Shown here piece after piece: positions 1 through 5,703 of a DNA stretch of 7,351 nt. Position 1 is the stretch's first letter, and every line of letters begins with the position of its first letter. The position numbers and the translations under genes are program-made. This stretch comes from Clostridia bacterium (lineage in GTDB: Bacteria > Bacillota > UBA994 > PWPR01): assembly GCA_003557085.1 (NCBI GenBank), contig PWPR01000005.1:1-7351 (forward strand), written 5' to 3'. The notes under the pieces are model-generated. The model saw only the letters and a program-made list of their open reading frames with translations, was not told where the DNA came from and made no database searches.

Positions 1-23
1 ATTACGCAAGATCTAGCTAGATT

Positions 24-56
24 AAAAGCTTAGAATCTTTCCGAATCTAAGCTTTT
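24..56. terminator. Perfect 11-bp hairpin, probable bidirectional terminator
   Basis: An 11-base arm AAAAGCTTAGA at 24-34 is exactly complementary to TCTAAGCTTTT at 46-56, with an 11-base loop. On the plus strand the stem ends in TTTTCTCTGATT. On the minus strand it ends in TTTTAATCT. Both tails are T-rich but interrupted, so termination may be moderate in either direction. It probably serves a rightward gene whose end lies at or before the left edge of the window. An open frame from base 1 stops at 31-33, inside the stem, but it is too short to identify. Confidence 0.7.
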
Positions 57-137
57 CTCTGATTATATTCTATTAGTTACAAGGTGTCTTTTATTTTCAC
101 TTTTGACCCACCAACACTATTTGACGTCGAACCAAAC

Positions 138-158
138 AAAAAAGAGCTTTCGCTCTTT
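138..158 (-). terminator. Rho-independent terminator of the DUF1576 operon
   Basis: Read on the minus strand, AAAGAGC (158-152) and GCTCTTT (147-141) form a 7-bp stem around a GAAA tetraloop, followed directly by a run of T (140-138, within TTTTTTGTTTGG). The stem overlaps the stop codon of the 112-residue protein at 157-159, so transcription of the leftward operon ends right at its last gene. Confidence 0.85.
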
Positions 159-495
159 AAGTGGTTCGTTCAACAGAAACTTCTAATATGCCATCATTAT
201 ACTCCACTTTTCCACTATCCACTAGTGAGCCAAGCAAATATAGTTCCTGTTTCGAATTGCTGCTTCCTAATAGACCCCAGTAATATTCTTCTAATTCATT
301 TTGCCTAGGAGCATTTAATGTCTCGTTAAGTTTCTCAAGCTCTTCTGGTTCACATTCGCAATTTCCTCTTAAGTGGATGTTAAATCCACTAACGTTATAA
401 GTCAAATTCATGTCTATGCTACTTATGTCATTCCCAAAGAAGTATCCAATTAGTTCTACTAAAATTTTGACTGCTTTATTTCTTTCCTTAGTCAA
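157..495 (-). CDS. Small acidic soluble protein, second gene of DUF1576 operon
   Basis: This encodes a 112-residue protein of unknown function. The start is a TTG at 495. An AAAGGAGG Shine-Dalgarno sequence at 510-503 sits 7 bases upstream, and no ATG is as well placed. No signal peptide or convincing membrane segment is visible. The N-terminal third is mixed helical (ILVELIGYFF at 11-20). It is followed by a likely beta section, NLTYNVSGFNIHLRG (30-44), then a Cys-x-Cys (46, 48) and a glutamate-rich helix (49-71). The C-terminus (84-110) alternates charged and hydrophobic residues. The gene lies 13 bases after the DUF1576 gene, and its ribosome binding site overlaps that gene's stop codon. 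Translation is therefore likely coupled, and a regulatory or partner role for the membrane protein is plausible. I cannot name a family for it. The gene is very likely real, but its function is unknown. Confidence 0.82.
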   Translation of the reverse strand: MTKERNKAVKILVELIGYFFGNDISSIDMNLTYNVSGFNIHLRGNCECEPEELEKLNETLNAPRQNELEEYYWGLLGSSNSKQELYLLGSLVDSGKVEYNDGILEVSVERTT

Positions 496-502
496 AAGAT
501 GG

Positions 503-510
503 CCTCCTTT
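503..510 (-). promoter_or_regulatory. Strong Shine-Dalgarno overlapping upstream stop, fixes TTG start
   Basis: On the minus strand AAAGGAGG ends 7 bases before the TTG at 495 and overlaps the TAA stop of the DUF1576 gene at 511-509. This decides the start of the 112-residue protein and suggests translational coupling. Confidence 0.8.
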
Positions 511-1831
511 ATTTTTTCATGTTTTTAATTGAGTCAAATATTGGAACCAAGACTGCAGCAACAAATCCTCCTGAAAAACCATTATTATATAAGTTCATAC
601 CACCATGTAAATACCCTACATTCATTACAACTGCCATATGTACAAACCCAGCAATTACACCGTATTTCCAACCATAAAAGCCAGCAATAGGAGCTAAGGT
701 TGTGCCAAACAGAGCAGCTAATAATGCTCCTGTTGAAACTGGAGTCCAAATTTGGAGGACAGCTGCAAGATATACCCCAATTAAAACAGGGATAATATTC
801 TTTATATGCTTTCCAAAGGCGCCAAAACCAACAACAGTGAAAATACCGCCTATTATTGGCCCGTTTAGCTCACCACCAACTAATAATATATAAATAGTTG
901 TTAAGTATCCAAGCAATGCCATGTTAATTAATGAAGCGCTAAAGCCTTCAGCACTTACAAAATCAGAAACTAGTCTACCAGGTTGCTTAAATAGTCTTGA
1001 CAGTTCGCTAAATGAGTCATTACTGAAAAATACTCCTACTATTAGCATAACAGTAAATAACACAAAAAGATAGATTGAAAAGATTTGATTATAACCTTCA
1101 GCGACGATCATACTTGTAGCTCCATCAAGATTAAAAGCTCTTAAAACTGCCATAAAAAACATACCTGCAATACCACAGGTAAAGCCAATATTATAGAGAT
1201 TAAAACCTTGGTGAAAACTAACAAAATGATTTGCAAGAGGAGGCAAGATAAAGCCTGCAACCACACCGAGAGAAACACCCAGTGCTATTGAATATGGGGC
1301 TTGTATACCTAATCCAAATGAAACTTGACTTACTAAAGGTCCTAAAGCTGTACCAAAGAAAGCAATTAGTAAATACTTATTAAAGTTTTCTTTTTGAAGT
1401 ATTGAATATAAATAAACACCTAAAATTACTGGCCAAATATTAAACAAGTTTTTTCCAAAAAAGGAGAAACCACCTATCGTAAATACAGCAGCCATGATTG
1501 GGCCATTCATGTTAAGATTATTTTTATAACTAATAAAAACAGCTATAATCATTAACAAACCGGCATTAAATAAAGAAGATCCTAGATTGCCTATTACAAA
1601 ATAATCTGAGACCAGAATACTAGGAGAAATAAAAATACTTGTAAGCCCAGTTAAAATCTCTAAAGGGTTATTAAAGAGAAAAGATGATGCTAAAATAAAA
1701 GTACTAATAGCAATCATAATAATGTATTTTATATCTTCCGTTACTATTATAAATCCTTTTCTTTCCTCATGTTGCAAAGAGGATAAGGCATTTTGTTTCA
1801 GTTCTTTCGCTATTATCATTGTTTTGTTCAT
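509..1831 (-). CDS. DUF1576-type polytopic membrane protein with internal duplication
   Basis: This encodes a 440-residue integral membrane protein that I recognise as DUF1576-like. Its substrate and activity are unknown. The first ~35 residues are cytoplasmic-looking and charged, then hydrophobic segments continue to the end. The protein is two related halves. About 75-229 aligns with 289-427. NGPI recurs at 109-112 and 323-326, FGK at 125-127 and 339-341, then N-I-x-P-V-x-x-GVYL, FGT at 159-161 and 375-377, and H-(Q/G)-G-x-NLYN at 207-214 and 409-416. Tandem inverted or parallel repeats of this sort are typical of transporters and channels, so transport is the likeliest role (inference). 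I chose the ATG at 1831 because GGAG at 1843-1840 is 8 bases upstream. An ATG six codons earlier (1849) has no ribosome binding site. The gene is transcribed from the divergent promoter region and is coupled to the small downstream gene. Confidence 0.85.
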   Translation of the reverse strand: MNKTMIIAKELKQNALSSLQHEERKGFIIVTEDIKYIIMIAISTFILASSFLFNNPLEILTGLTSIFISPSILVSDYFVIGNLGSSLFNAGLLMIIAVFISYKNNLNMNGPIMAAVFTIGGFSFFGKNLFNIWPVILGVYLYSILQKENFNKYLLIAFFGTALGPLVSQVSFGLGIQAPYSIALGVSLGVVAGFILPPLANHFVSFHQGFNLYNIGFTCGIAGMFFMAVLRAFNLDGATSMIVAEGYNQIFSIYLFVLFTVMLIVGVFFSNDSFSELSRLFKQPGRLVSDFVSAEGFSASLINMALLGYLTTIYILLVGGELNGPIIGGIFTVVGFGAFGKHIKNIIPVLIGVYLAAVLQIWTPVSTGALLAALFGTTLAPIAGFYGWKYGVIAGFVHMAVVMNVGYLHGGMNLYNNGFSGGFVAAVLVPIFDSIKNMKK

Positions 1832-1872
1832 AATATCAGCTCCAAACATGTTTATATGTTTAACACTAGGTC

Positions 1873-1881
1873 ATTATATCA
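1873..1881 (-). promoter_or_regulatory. Extended -10 promoter for the DUF1576 operon
   Basis: On the minus strand TGATATAAT (1881-1873) is a perfect extended -10. No good -35 is seen: GTTATC is at 17-bp spacing, and TTGTTA (1903-1898) is at 19 bp. Transcription would start near 1866, giving a leader of about 35 bases before the ATG at 1831. Confidence 0.55.
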
Positions 1882-1889
1882 TAAAATTG

Positions 1890-1898
1890 TGATATGAT
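1890..1898 (+). promoter_or_regulatory. Candidate extended -10 for the phospholipase D gene
   Basis: TGATATGAT is an extended -10 with one mismatch in the hexamer. It mirrors the minus-strand promoter. The -35 position at 17 bp (1870-1875, GTCATT) is poor. Transcription would start near 1905, leaving a leader of about 95 bases. An alternative -10, GATAAT at 1945-1950, has TTACTT 18 bp upstream (1921-1926). Confidence 0.4.
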
Positions 1899-1999
1899 AA
1901 CAACCAAAGACATACTTTTTTTACTTAAAAGAAAAATTTTCTCAGATAATAGAACATGTAATACAAATGTTTTGCAACTAAAATATAGAGGTGATACCC

Positions 2000-3388
2000 A
2001 TGAAGCACATGCACTTTATAGGCAAATTGAAATTAAAGAAAATTATGAAAATTTTTGTATTTATTTATATAATTTACTTTTTATTTTTTGGAATTTTTAT
2101 TTTTAATTACAAATATCCTTCAGAGTTTGAGACACCTTTTAGTGAGAGTAGTTCTGTGTATAAAGAAGATAAAGTTATGTTACTAGAAGATCCAATAGAT
2201 TCTCTAAGAACTAGGCTTCAAGTCATTAGATCTGCAAATGATACAATAGATTTATCTTATTTTTATTTTCGGGATGGATATTCAACAGATTTAATTCTTG
2301 ATGAGTTAATAAAAGCTGCTAATAGAGGAGTTAAGGTAAGAGCATTATTCGATGGAGTTATGCATGGATTAAGAGGAAGTAACTTAGGAGCACTATATCT
2401 CTTGGTGGATCATAAAAATGTTGAAGTCGTGTTTTATGAGAAGCTAAGATTCTATAAACCTTGGGTATTACAAAATCGAATGCATGACAAATATTTAATT
2501 GTAGATGATAAATATGCAATAATGGGTGGAAGAAATATTAGTGATAGATATTTTTTTCCTGATTTAAGTGATCACTTTACATATGATAGGGATATGCTAG
2601 TTATTAGGGGAAGTTCAACTTCTGTTTTAGATGATATAAATGATTATTATAGCAGCTTATGGTATTTTGAAGGCAATAGAGAACTAAACTATAATATAGG
2701 ACCAATAAGAAGCCATTTCCTAAGAAAAAGGGAAGTTAAGATTGAAGAAAGTGTAGCTTTCATTGAAAATAAGTATCAAGATTTCTTTAAAGATCTTGAT
2801 ATCAAAGATAGCTTGCATAGTGTTGAAAAAATAAAGTTGATATTTAATCCTTTACAAAGATTTAATAAAGAACCATGGGTCGCTTATGAAATTAACAATC
2901 TTATAAGTAAATCTGATTATGCCTTAATAAAAACTCCCTATGTTATAGTTTCAGATAATATTTTAGAGCAATTTTATACATTTTTAGAGAATGATGTGGA
3001 TGTATTGACAAACTCAGCTAAAGTCAGTCCTAATTTCTTTGCAATAGCTGGGTATTTGAATAATATAGAAAATGTAATTAATTATGTAAATAGCTTTTAT
3101 GAGTATACTGGTACACACTCTATTCATGGTAAATCGATTATTATTGATGAGGATATTTCAGTAATAGGTTCTTTTAACTTTGATCCAAGGAGTGTATTTT
3201 TAAGTACTGAAAGTATGTTAATTGTAGTAAGTGAGTCATTTAACTTAGAGCTTAGGCAAGCGACACAAGTTCAGATAAATAGAAGTGTTAATATTAAAGA
3301 GCAGAATAGTCAAGAGTTACCTTTCATTAGATCTGTAGTTATAAATGTACTGAGACGCTTCTTATACTTCTTTACATATATGTTGTAG
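2000..3388 (+). CDS. Membrane-anchored phospholipase D / ClsC-like cardiolipin synthase
   Basis: This 462-residue protein belongs to the phospholipase D superfamily. It has two HKD motifs of the form HxKxxxxD: H162-K164-D169, followed by GGRNISDRYF, and H376-K378-D383, followed by IGSFNFDPRS. The first motif with GGRN and the second with FDPRS are characteristic of the ClsC (YmdC)-like branch, which makes cardiolipin in the membrane. E. coli ClsC is about 470 residues, so this is full length. Family chemistry is a phosphatidyl transfer through a covalent histidine intermediate. Residues 18-36 form one strongly hydrophobic segment, after a lysine-rich start, that would anchor the enzyme. I chose the ATG at 2000 because AGAGGTGA at 1987-1994 lies 5 bases upstream. 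The in-frame GTG at 1991 is part of that ribosome binding site. It is probably monocistronic or loosely linked to the operon 162 bases downstream. Substrate (cardiolipin synthesis versus another phosphodiester) is inferred. Confidence 0.88.
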   Translation: MKHMHFIGKLKLKKIMKIFVFIYIIYFLFFGIFIFNYKYPSEFETPFSESSSVYKEDKVMLLEDPIDSLRTRLQVIRSANDTIDLSYFYFRDGYSTDLILDELIKAANRGVKVRALFDGVMHGLRGSNLGALYLLVDHKNVEVVFYEKLRFYKPWVLQNRMHDKYLIVDDKYAIMGGRNISDRYFFPDLSDHFTYDRDMLVIRGSSTSVLDDINDYYSSLWYFEGNRELNYNIGPIRSHFLRKREVKIEESVAFIENKYQDFFKDLDIKDSLHSVEKIKLIFNPLQRFNKEPWVAYEINNLISKSDYALIKTPYVIVSDNILEQFYTFLENDVDVLTNSAKVSPNFFAIAGYLNNIENVINYVNSFYEYTGTHSIHGKSIIIDEDISVIGSFNFDPRSVFLSTESMLIVVSESFNLELRQATQVQINRSVNIKEQNSQELPFIRSVVINVLRRFLYFFTYML

Positions 3389-3406
3389 ATAAAACATAAA
3401 TAACTC

Positions 3407-3435
3407 TATGATTAGGGTGCTGTATGTGTTAGAAT
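3407..3435 (+). promoter_or_regulatory. Weak candidate promoter for the ion-transport operon
   Basis: TGTTAGAAT at 3427-3435 resembles an extended -10, with TATGAT 17 bp upstream as a poor -35. The 162-base gap between 3388 and 3551 has no clear terminator, so read-through from the phospholipase D gene is also possible. Another -10-like hexamer, GATAAT, is at 3507-3512. Confidence 0.3.
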
Positions 3436-3550
3436 ATTTAATCGGAGAGTTTAATGTTTAGATTAGAACAGCTTTTCATATGCAAGATGAATACACGTAA
3501 ATGGCAGATAATGATTTTAGTTAACACTTATCATTTGGAGGTATTATAAT

Positions 3551-3733
3551 ATGTGGAAAAACTTATTAGGGTTCTTAGTGCTTGCAGGTACTAGTATCAC
3601 ATATAAAGTTATGTTGTTTATAGGTTGTGTAGAAGTACATGAGCTAGCAATTGCAACAGCAATATCTGGAATAGCAGCAGTAGGCCTTTATGAACATATT
3701 AATGATGTTATAAAGGAAAATGAGAATGAATAA
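3551..3733 (+). CDS. Small membrane protein, 60 aa, first gene of ion-transport operon
   Basis: This encodes a 60-residue protein I do not recognise. Two hydrophobic stretches (4-27 and 32-46) flank a short polar turn, V-E-V-H-E at 27-31, and the C-terminus is charged (HINDVIKENENE). That fits a small two-helix hairpin membrane protein. GGAGG at 3537-3541 sits 9 bases before the ATG, which is a strong signal for such a short gene. The reading frame overlaps the next gene by 8 bases, so it is very likely translated as part of the operon. It may be an accessory or regulatory subunit of the transporters downstream (inference from position only). Confidence 0.72.
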   Translation: MWKNLLGFLVLAGTSITYKVMLFIGCVEVHELAIATAISGIAAVGLYEHINDVIKENENE

Positions 3734-4076
3734 AAAACTAATTGTAATAATATGCTCAATTCTAAGTGTATGTGTAACATGGTACATTAATCATACAATT
3801 GGCTTAGGGGCTATTATTGCAAATGGTTTAGTTGGAATGATAGCAGTATTACTTTTACCAAACGATTTAGCTGGGCCTATTTATACATCATCTTTTGTAG
3901 GCATGTCAAGTATGGTAGTTATCCCTAGCTTTTTGGCTAGTGTGTTAAGTGGGTTGATAGTAGGAATACTTATAGTACTTACTCCGACAATTTATGCAGG
4001 TATAGGCGGTAAGGGCGGTACTACAGCTGCAATTTCCACTATAATTAGCAGACTAATATATGGGATAATAGGTTAG
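3726..4076 (+). CDS. Small polytopic membrane protein A of a paralogous pair
   Basis: This encodes a 116-residue, almost wholly hydrophobic protein with about four membrane segments (4-20, 27-44, 53-85 probably two, 97-114). It has no domain I can name. It is homologous by eye to the next gene product: WYINHTIGLG (19-28) matches FYVSHNLGKG, GMSS (59-62) matches GMAS, and GIGGKGGTTAAIS (92-104) matches GIGGRLGTIAAVS. The ATG at 3726 is preferred over 3720, because AAAGGA at 3712-3717 is 8 bases away from it and only 2 from the other. The gene overlaps the stop of the 60-residue protein by 8 bases. Two equal-sized paralogous membrane proteins in tandem usually form a heterodimer (inference). 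The region from G28 to I52, with N33, M38-I39-A40-V41 and GPI at 50-52, also resembles the DUF1576 repeat. Confidence 0.8.
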   Translation: MNKKLIVIICSILSVCVTWYINHTIGLGAIIANGLVGMIAVLLLPNDLAGPIYTSSFVGMSSMVVIPSFLASVLSGLIVGILIVLTPTIYAGIGGKGGTTAAISTIISRLIYGIIG

Positions 4077-4079
4077 AGT

Positions 4080-4499
4080 ATGAGTAATCTTATTATTATA
4101 TTAATATCGGTTTTTGGAGGTTGTATAGCATTCTATGTTTCTCATAACCTAGGAAAAGGACCAGTTTATGGGTCTGCAATAGTAACGCTTCTATCTGGAG
4201 TAATTTTCATGTTACTAGAGCATTTCGGTGTGAGTGGTTCAGCAGAATTAGCTATAGTAGCAACAACAGCTAGTTATGCAGGTATGGCAAGTAAAAAATA
4301 CGTGATGAATATTTGGCAAATGGCTGTAGTTGGAGTAATTGCTGGAACATTGTATGTTTTAAGCACAAATTTGTTTGTCGGTATTGGTGGCCGATTAGGT
4401 ACAATTGCAGCTGTATCGTGTTTTGCTTTTATTGGGCTCAAAAAAATTATTTATGCTAAGTTCCCTAGACTCATGAAGACAGAAGATATCTCATTATAG
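4080..4499 (+). CDS. Small polytopic membrane protein B of a paralogous pair
   Basis: This encodes a 139-residue hydrophobic protein with about four membrane segments (3-19, 29-46, 57-72, 81-118 probably two) and a basic tail (KKIIYAKFPRLMK). The tail suggests a cytoplasmic C-terminus by the positive-inside rule. Residues 18-113 align with 19-104 of the preceding protein, sharing the aromatic-Y-x-x-H motif (H22), GMAS (68-71) and GIGGRLGT (101-108). It begins 3 bases after the preceding stop with only a weak AGG-type ribosome binding site, so translational coupling is likely. It is followed 9 bases later by the antiporter gene. Function is unknown. Position and paralogy suggest it forms a two-subunit membrane complex with its twin. 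Confidence 0.8.
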   Translation: MSNLIIILISVFGGCIAFYVSHNLGKGPVYGSAIVTLLSGVIFMLLEHFGVSGSAELAIVATTASYAGMASKKYVMNIWQMAVVGVIAGTLYVLSTNLFVGIGGRLGTIAAVSCFAFIGLKKIIYAKFPRLMKTEDISL

Positions 4500-4508
4500 G
4501 AAGGGTTT

Positions 4509-5687
4509 ATGATGGATGTTTATATACAAGTTGCAATAGCTTTTATAGCATTAGCTATTTTCGCAAAGTTATCAAGGTGGACAAATAGTTTTTTTCCGCC
4601 TTTTTATATATTAGCAGGAATAGTAACAGGACCATATGTACTAGGTCTGGTGACTAATCAAGATGTTATTGGGGTGTTTGGTGAGATAGGGGTAGTTTTT
4701 CTCTTACTATATTTAGGATATGAGTTTTCTCTTAATACCTTAATTGATAGAGTCCAATCAATTGTAAATGCTGGGTTAATAGACTTCGCTGTAAACTTTG
4801 GGATTGGGTTTGCTATTGGTCAGTTACTAGGTTTGAATCTGTTTTACTCAATTATTATGTCAGGCATTATCTATATGAGCAGTTCTGGTATAATAACCAA
4901 GACATTAATACAGTTAAATGCTGTTAATGATCCAGAGGGTCAAGTAGTTATGGGTATTATGGTTTTTGAAGATTTGGTTATGGTTGTTTTCCTGGTAGTT
5001 GTGGCTACTTTGTCAAATGCTAATGGGGATATAGCAATGGGTGCTCTTGGACTTGATATTTTGGTAGCGGTTTTATTTTGCGCTGTAATTTTGTCTATAG
5101 CAAAATTCAAGCCATCACTAATTGATAAATATTTAAAAACGGACTCTAAAGAAGTTTTCCTGTTACTTTTTTTAGCTTTAGTTTTGGCAGTTACCGCACT
5201 TGGTATGGTATTAGGTGTATCAGAAGCATTAGGTGCTTTTTTCTTGGGCATGTTACTCAGTGAAAGTAAAAGCAAAAAGAAAGTAGAAGCAACAATATTG
5301 AAGTTTAGGGATATTTTTGGTGGAGTATTCTTTTTTTACTTTGGAATGAACTTCACATTAGAAGGTATAGATTTAAGCCCTATTATTCTCATAGCTATTA
5401 TTGTAATCGCAGCTTTAGGTAAGATGATATCATCACTAATAATAGGCAAAATTGAAAAAGGCTCTTTATCTAAAGGTGCTTTTATAGGGTTTGTTACTAT
5501 ACCTAGAGGAGAGTTTTCATTATTAATAGCAGGGTTGGTAACTACAGAAGTATTTAATTTTGAAGCATTCTCAATAATTCTGATACTTATAACAGCAGCA
5601 ATAAGTACTATTGCTTTTATGTTAATTGAGTTACTATGTAAAAAAACTGAGTTATGTTTACTAAAAAATGTTTTTCATGATGACTAA
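4509..5687 (+). CDS. CPA2-family monovalent cation/proton antiporter
   Basis: This 392-residue membrane protein matches the Na+/H+ exchanger domain of the CPA2 family (KefB/KhtU/NapA/GerN type). It would exchange K+ or Na+ for protons across the membrane. Visible hallmarks are an N-terminal half with FPPFYILAGIVTGPYVLGLV (29-48) and GVVFLLLYLGYEFSL (61-75). The crossover-helix motif is SSSGIITKTL (124-133). The acidic ion-binding pair is E154-D155 in MVFEDLVMVV. Lysine 305 lies in the later crossover helix (AALGKMISS), and PRGEFSLL is at 332-339. The protein stops after the transporter domain: no TrkA/RCK nucleotide-binding domain is fused or encoded next to it. The ribosome binding site AGGAAGGG overlaps the previous stop. 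ATG at 4509 or 4512 could each be the start. The Glu-Asp pair in place of Asp-Asp suits CPA2 members that may be electroneutral, but stoichiometry and cation cannot be read from sequence. Confidence 0.92.
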   Translation: MMDVYIQVAIAFIALAIFAKLSRWTNSFFPPFYILAGIVTGPYVLGLVTNQDVIGVFGEIGVVFLLLYLGYEFSLNTLIDRVQSIVNAGLIDFAVNFGIGFAIGQLLGLNLFYSIIMSGIIYMSSSGIITKTLIQLNAVNDPEGQVVMGIMVFEDLVMVVFLVVVATLSNANGDIAMGALGLDILVAVLFCAVILSIAKFKPSLIDKYLKTDSKEVFLLLFLALVLAVTALGMVLGVSEALGAFFLGMLLSESKSKKKVEATILKFRDIFGGVFFFYFGMNFTLEGIDLSPIILIAIIVIAALGKMISSLIIGKIEKGSLSKGAFIGFVTIPRGEFSLLIAGLVTTEVFNFEAFSIILILITAAISTIAFMLIELLCKKTELCLLKNVFHDD

Positions 5688-5691
5688 TCTT

Positions 5692-5696
5692 AGGAG
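5692..5696 (+). promoter_or_regulatory. Shine-Dalgarno that sets the ClC start
   Basis: AGGAG lies 7 bases before the ATG at 5704. Upstream in-frame ATGs at 5668, 5677 and 5680 overlap the antiporter coding end and have no ribosome binding site, so they are rejected. Confidence 0.75.
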
Positions 5697-5703
5697 CAAC
5701 GAA

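Larger units (their letters stand above)
1873..1898. promoter_or_regulatory. Near-perfect palindrome, candidate shared operator
   Basis: ATTATATCA (1873-1881) and TGATATGAT (1890-1898) are inverted repeats that match at 8 of 9 positions, separated by 8 bases. The palindrome covers the -10 boxes on both strands in the divergent spacer. This is where a dimeric repressor would be expected to bind. The region is AT-rich, so an operator role is an inference. Confidence 0.4.

Noticed and set aside
84..308. Plus-strand open frame of 74 codons
   Set aside because: It runs through the minus-strand terminator and into the antisense of the well-supported 112-residue gene. It has a GTG start without a good ribosome binding site. 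Only its first part (84-137) is kept, as a possible remnant.
702..893. Plus-strand open frame of 63 codons
   Set aside because: It is antisense to the DUF1576 gene, proline- and lysine-rich in a manner typical of reverse reads of hydrophobic coding sequence, and has no ribosome binding site.
1951..1973. Short inverted repeat AACAT/ATGTT in the phospholipase leader
   Set aside because: The arm is 5 bases, AT-rich, has a 9-base loop and no T-tract, so chance is likely. I see no riboswitch or attenuator there.
1850..1999. Possible tRNA or small RNA gene in the divergent spacer
   Set aside because: No cloverleaf, T-loop signature or GC-rich stem is visible. The content is explained by promoters and leader.
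1894..2106. Plus-strand open frame of 70 codons across the phospholipase start
   Set aside because: It begins inside the divergent promoter palindrome, has no ribosome binding site and overlaps the phospholipase D gene out of frame.
3507..3535. Inverted repeat AATGAT/ATCATT before the 60-residue gene
   Set aside because: It has 6-base arms with a 14-base loop and competing GATAA/TTATC pairing. It is not convincing as a terminator or operator.
4940..5275. Minus-strand open frame of 111 codons
   Set aside because: It is antisense to the CPA2 antiporter. Its Lys/Thr-rich composition is the mirror of a hydrophobic coding sequence. There is no ribosome binding site or promoter.
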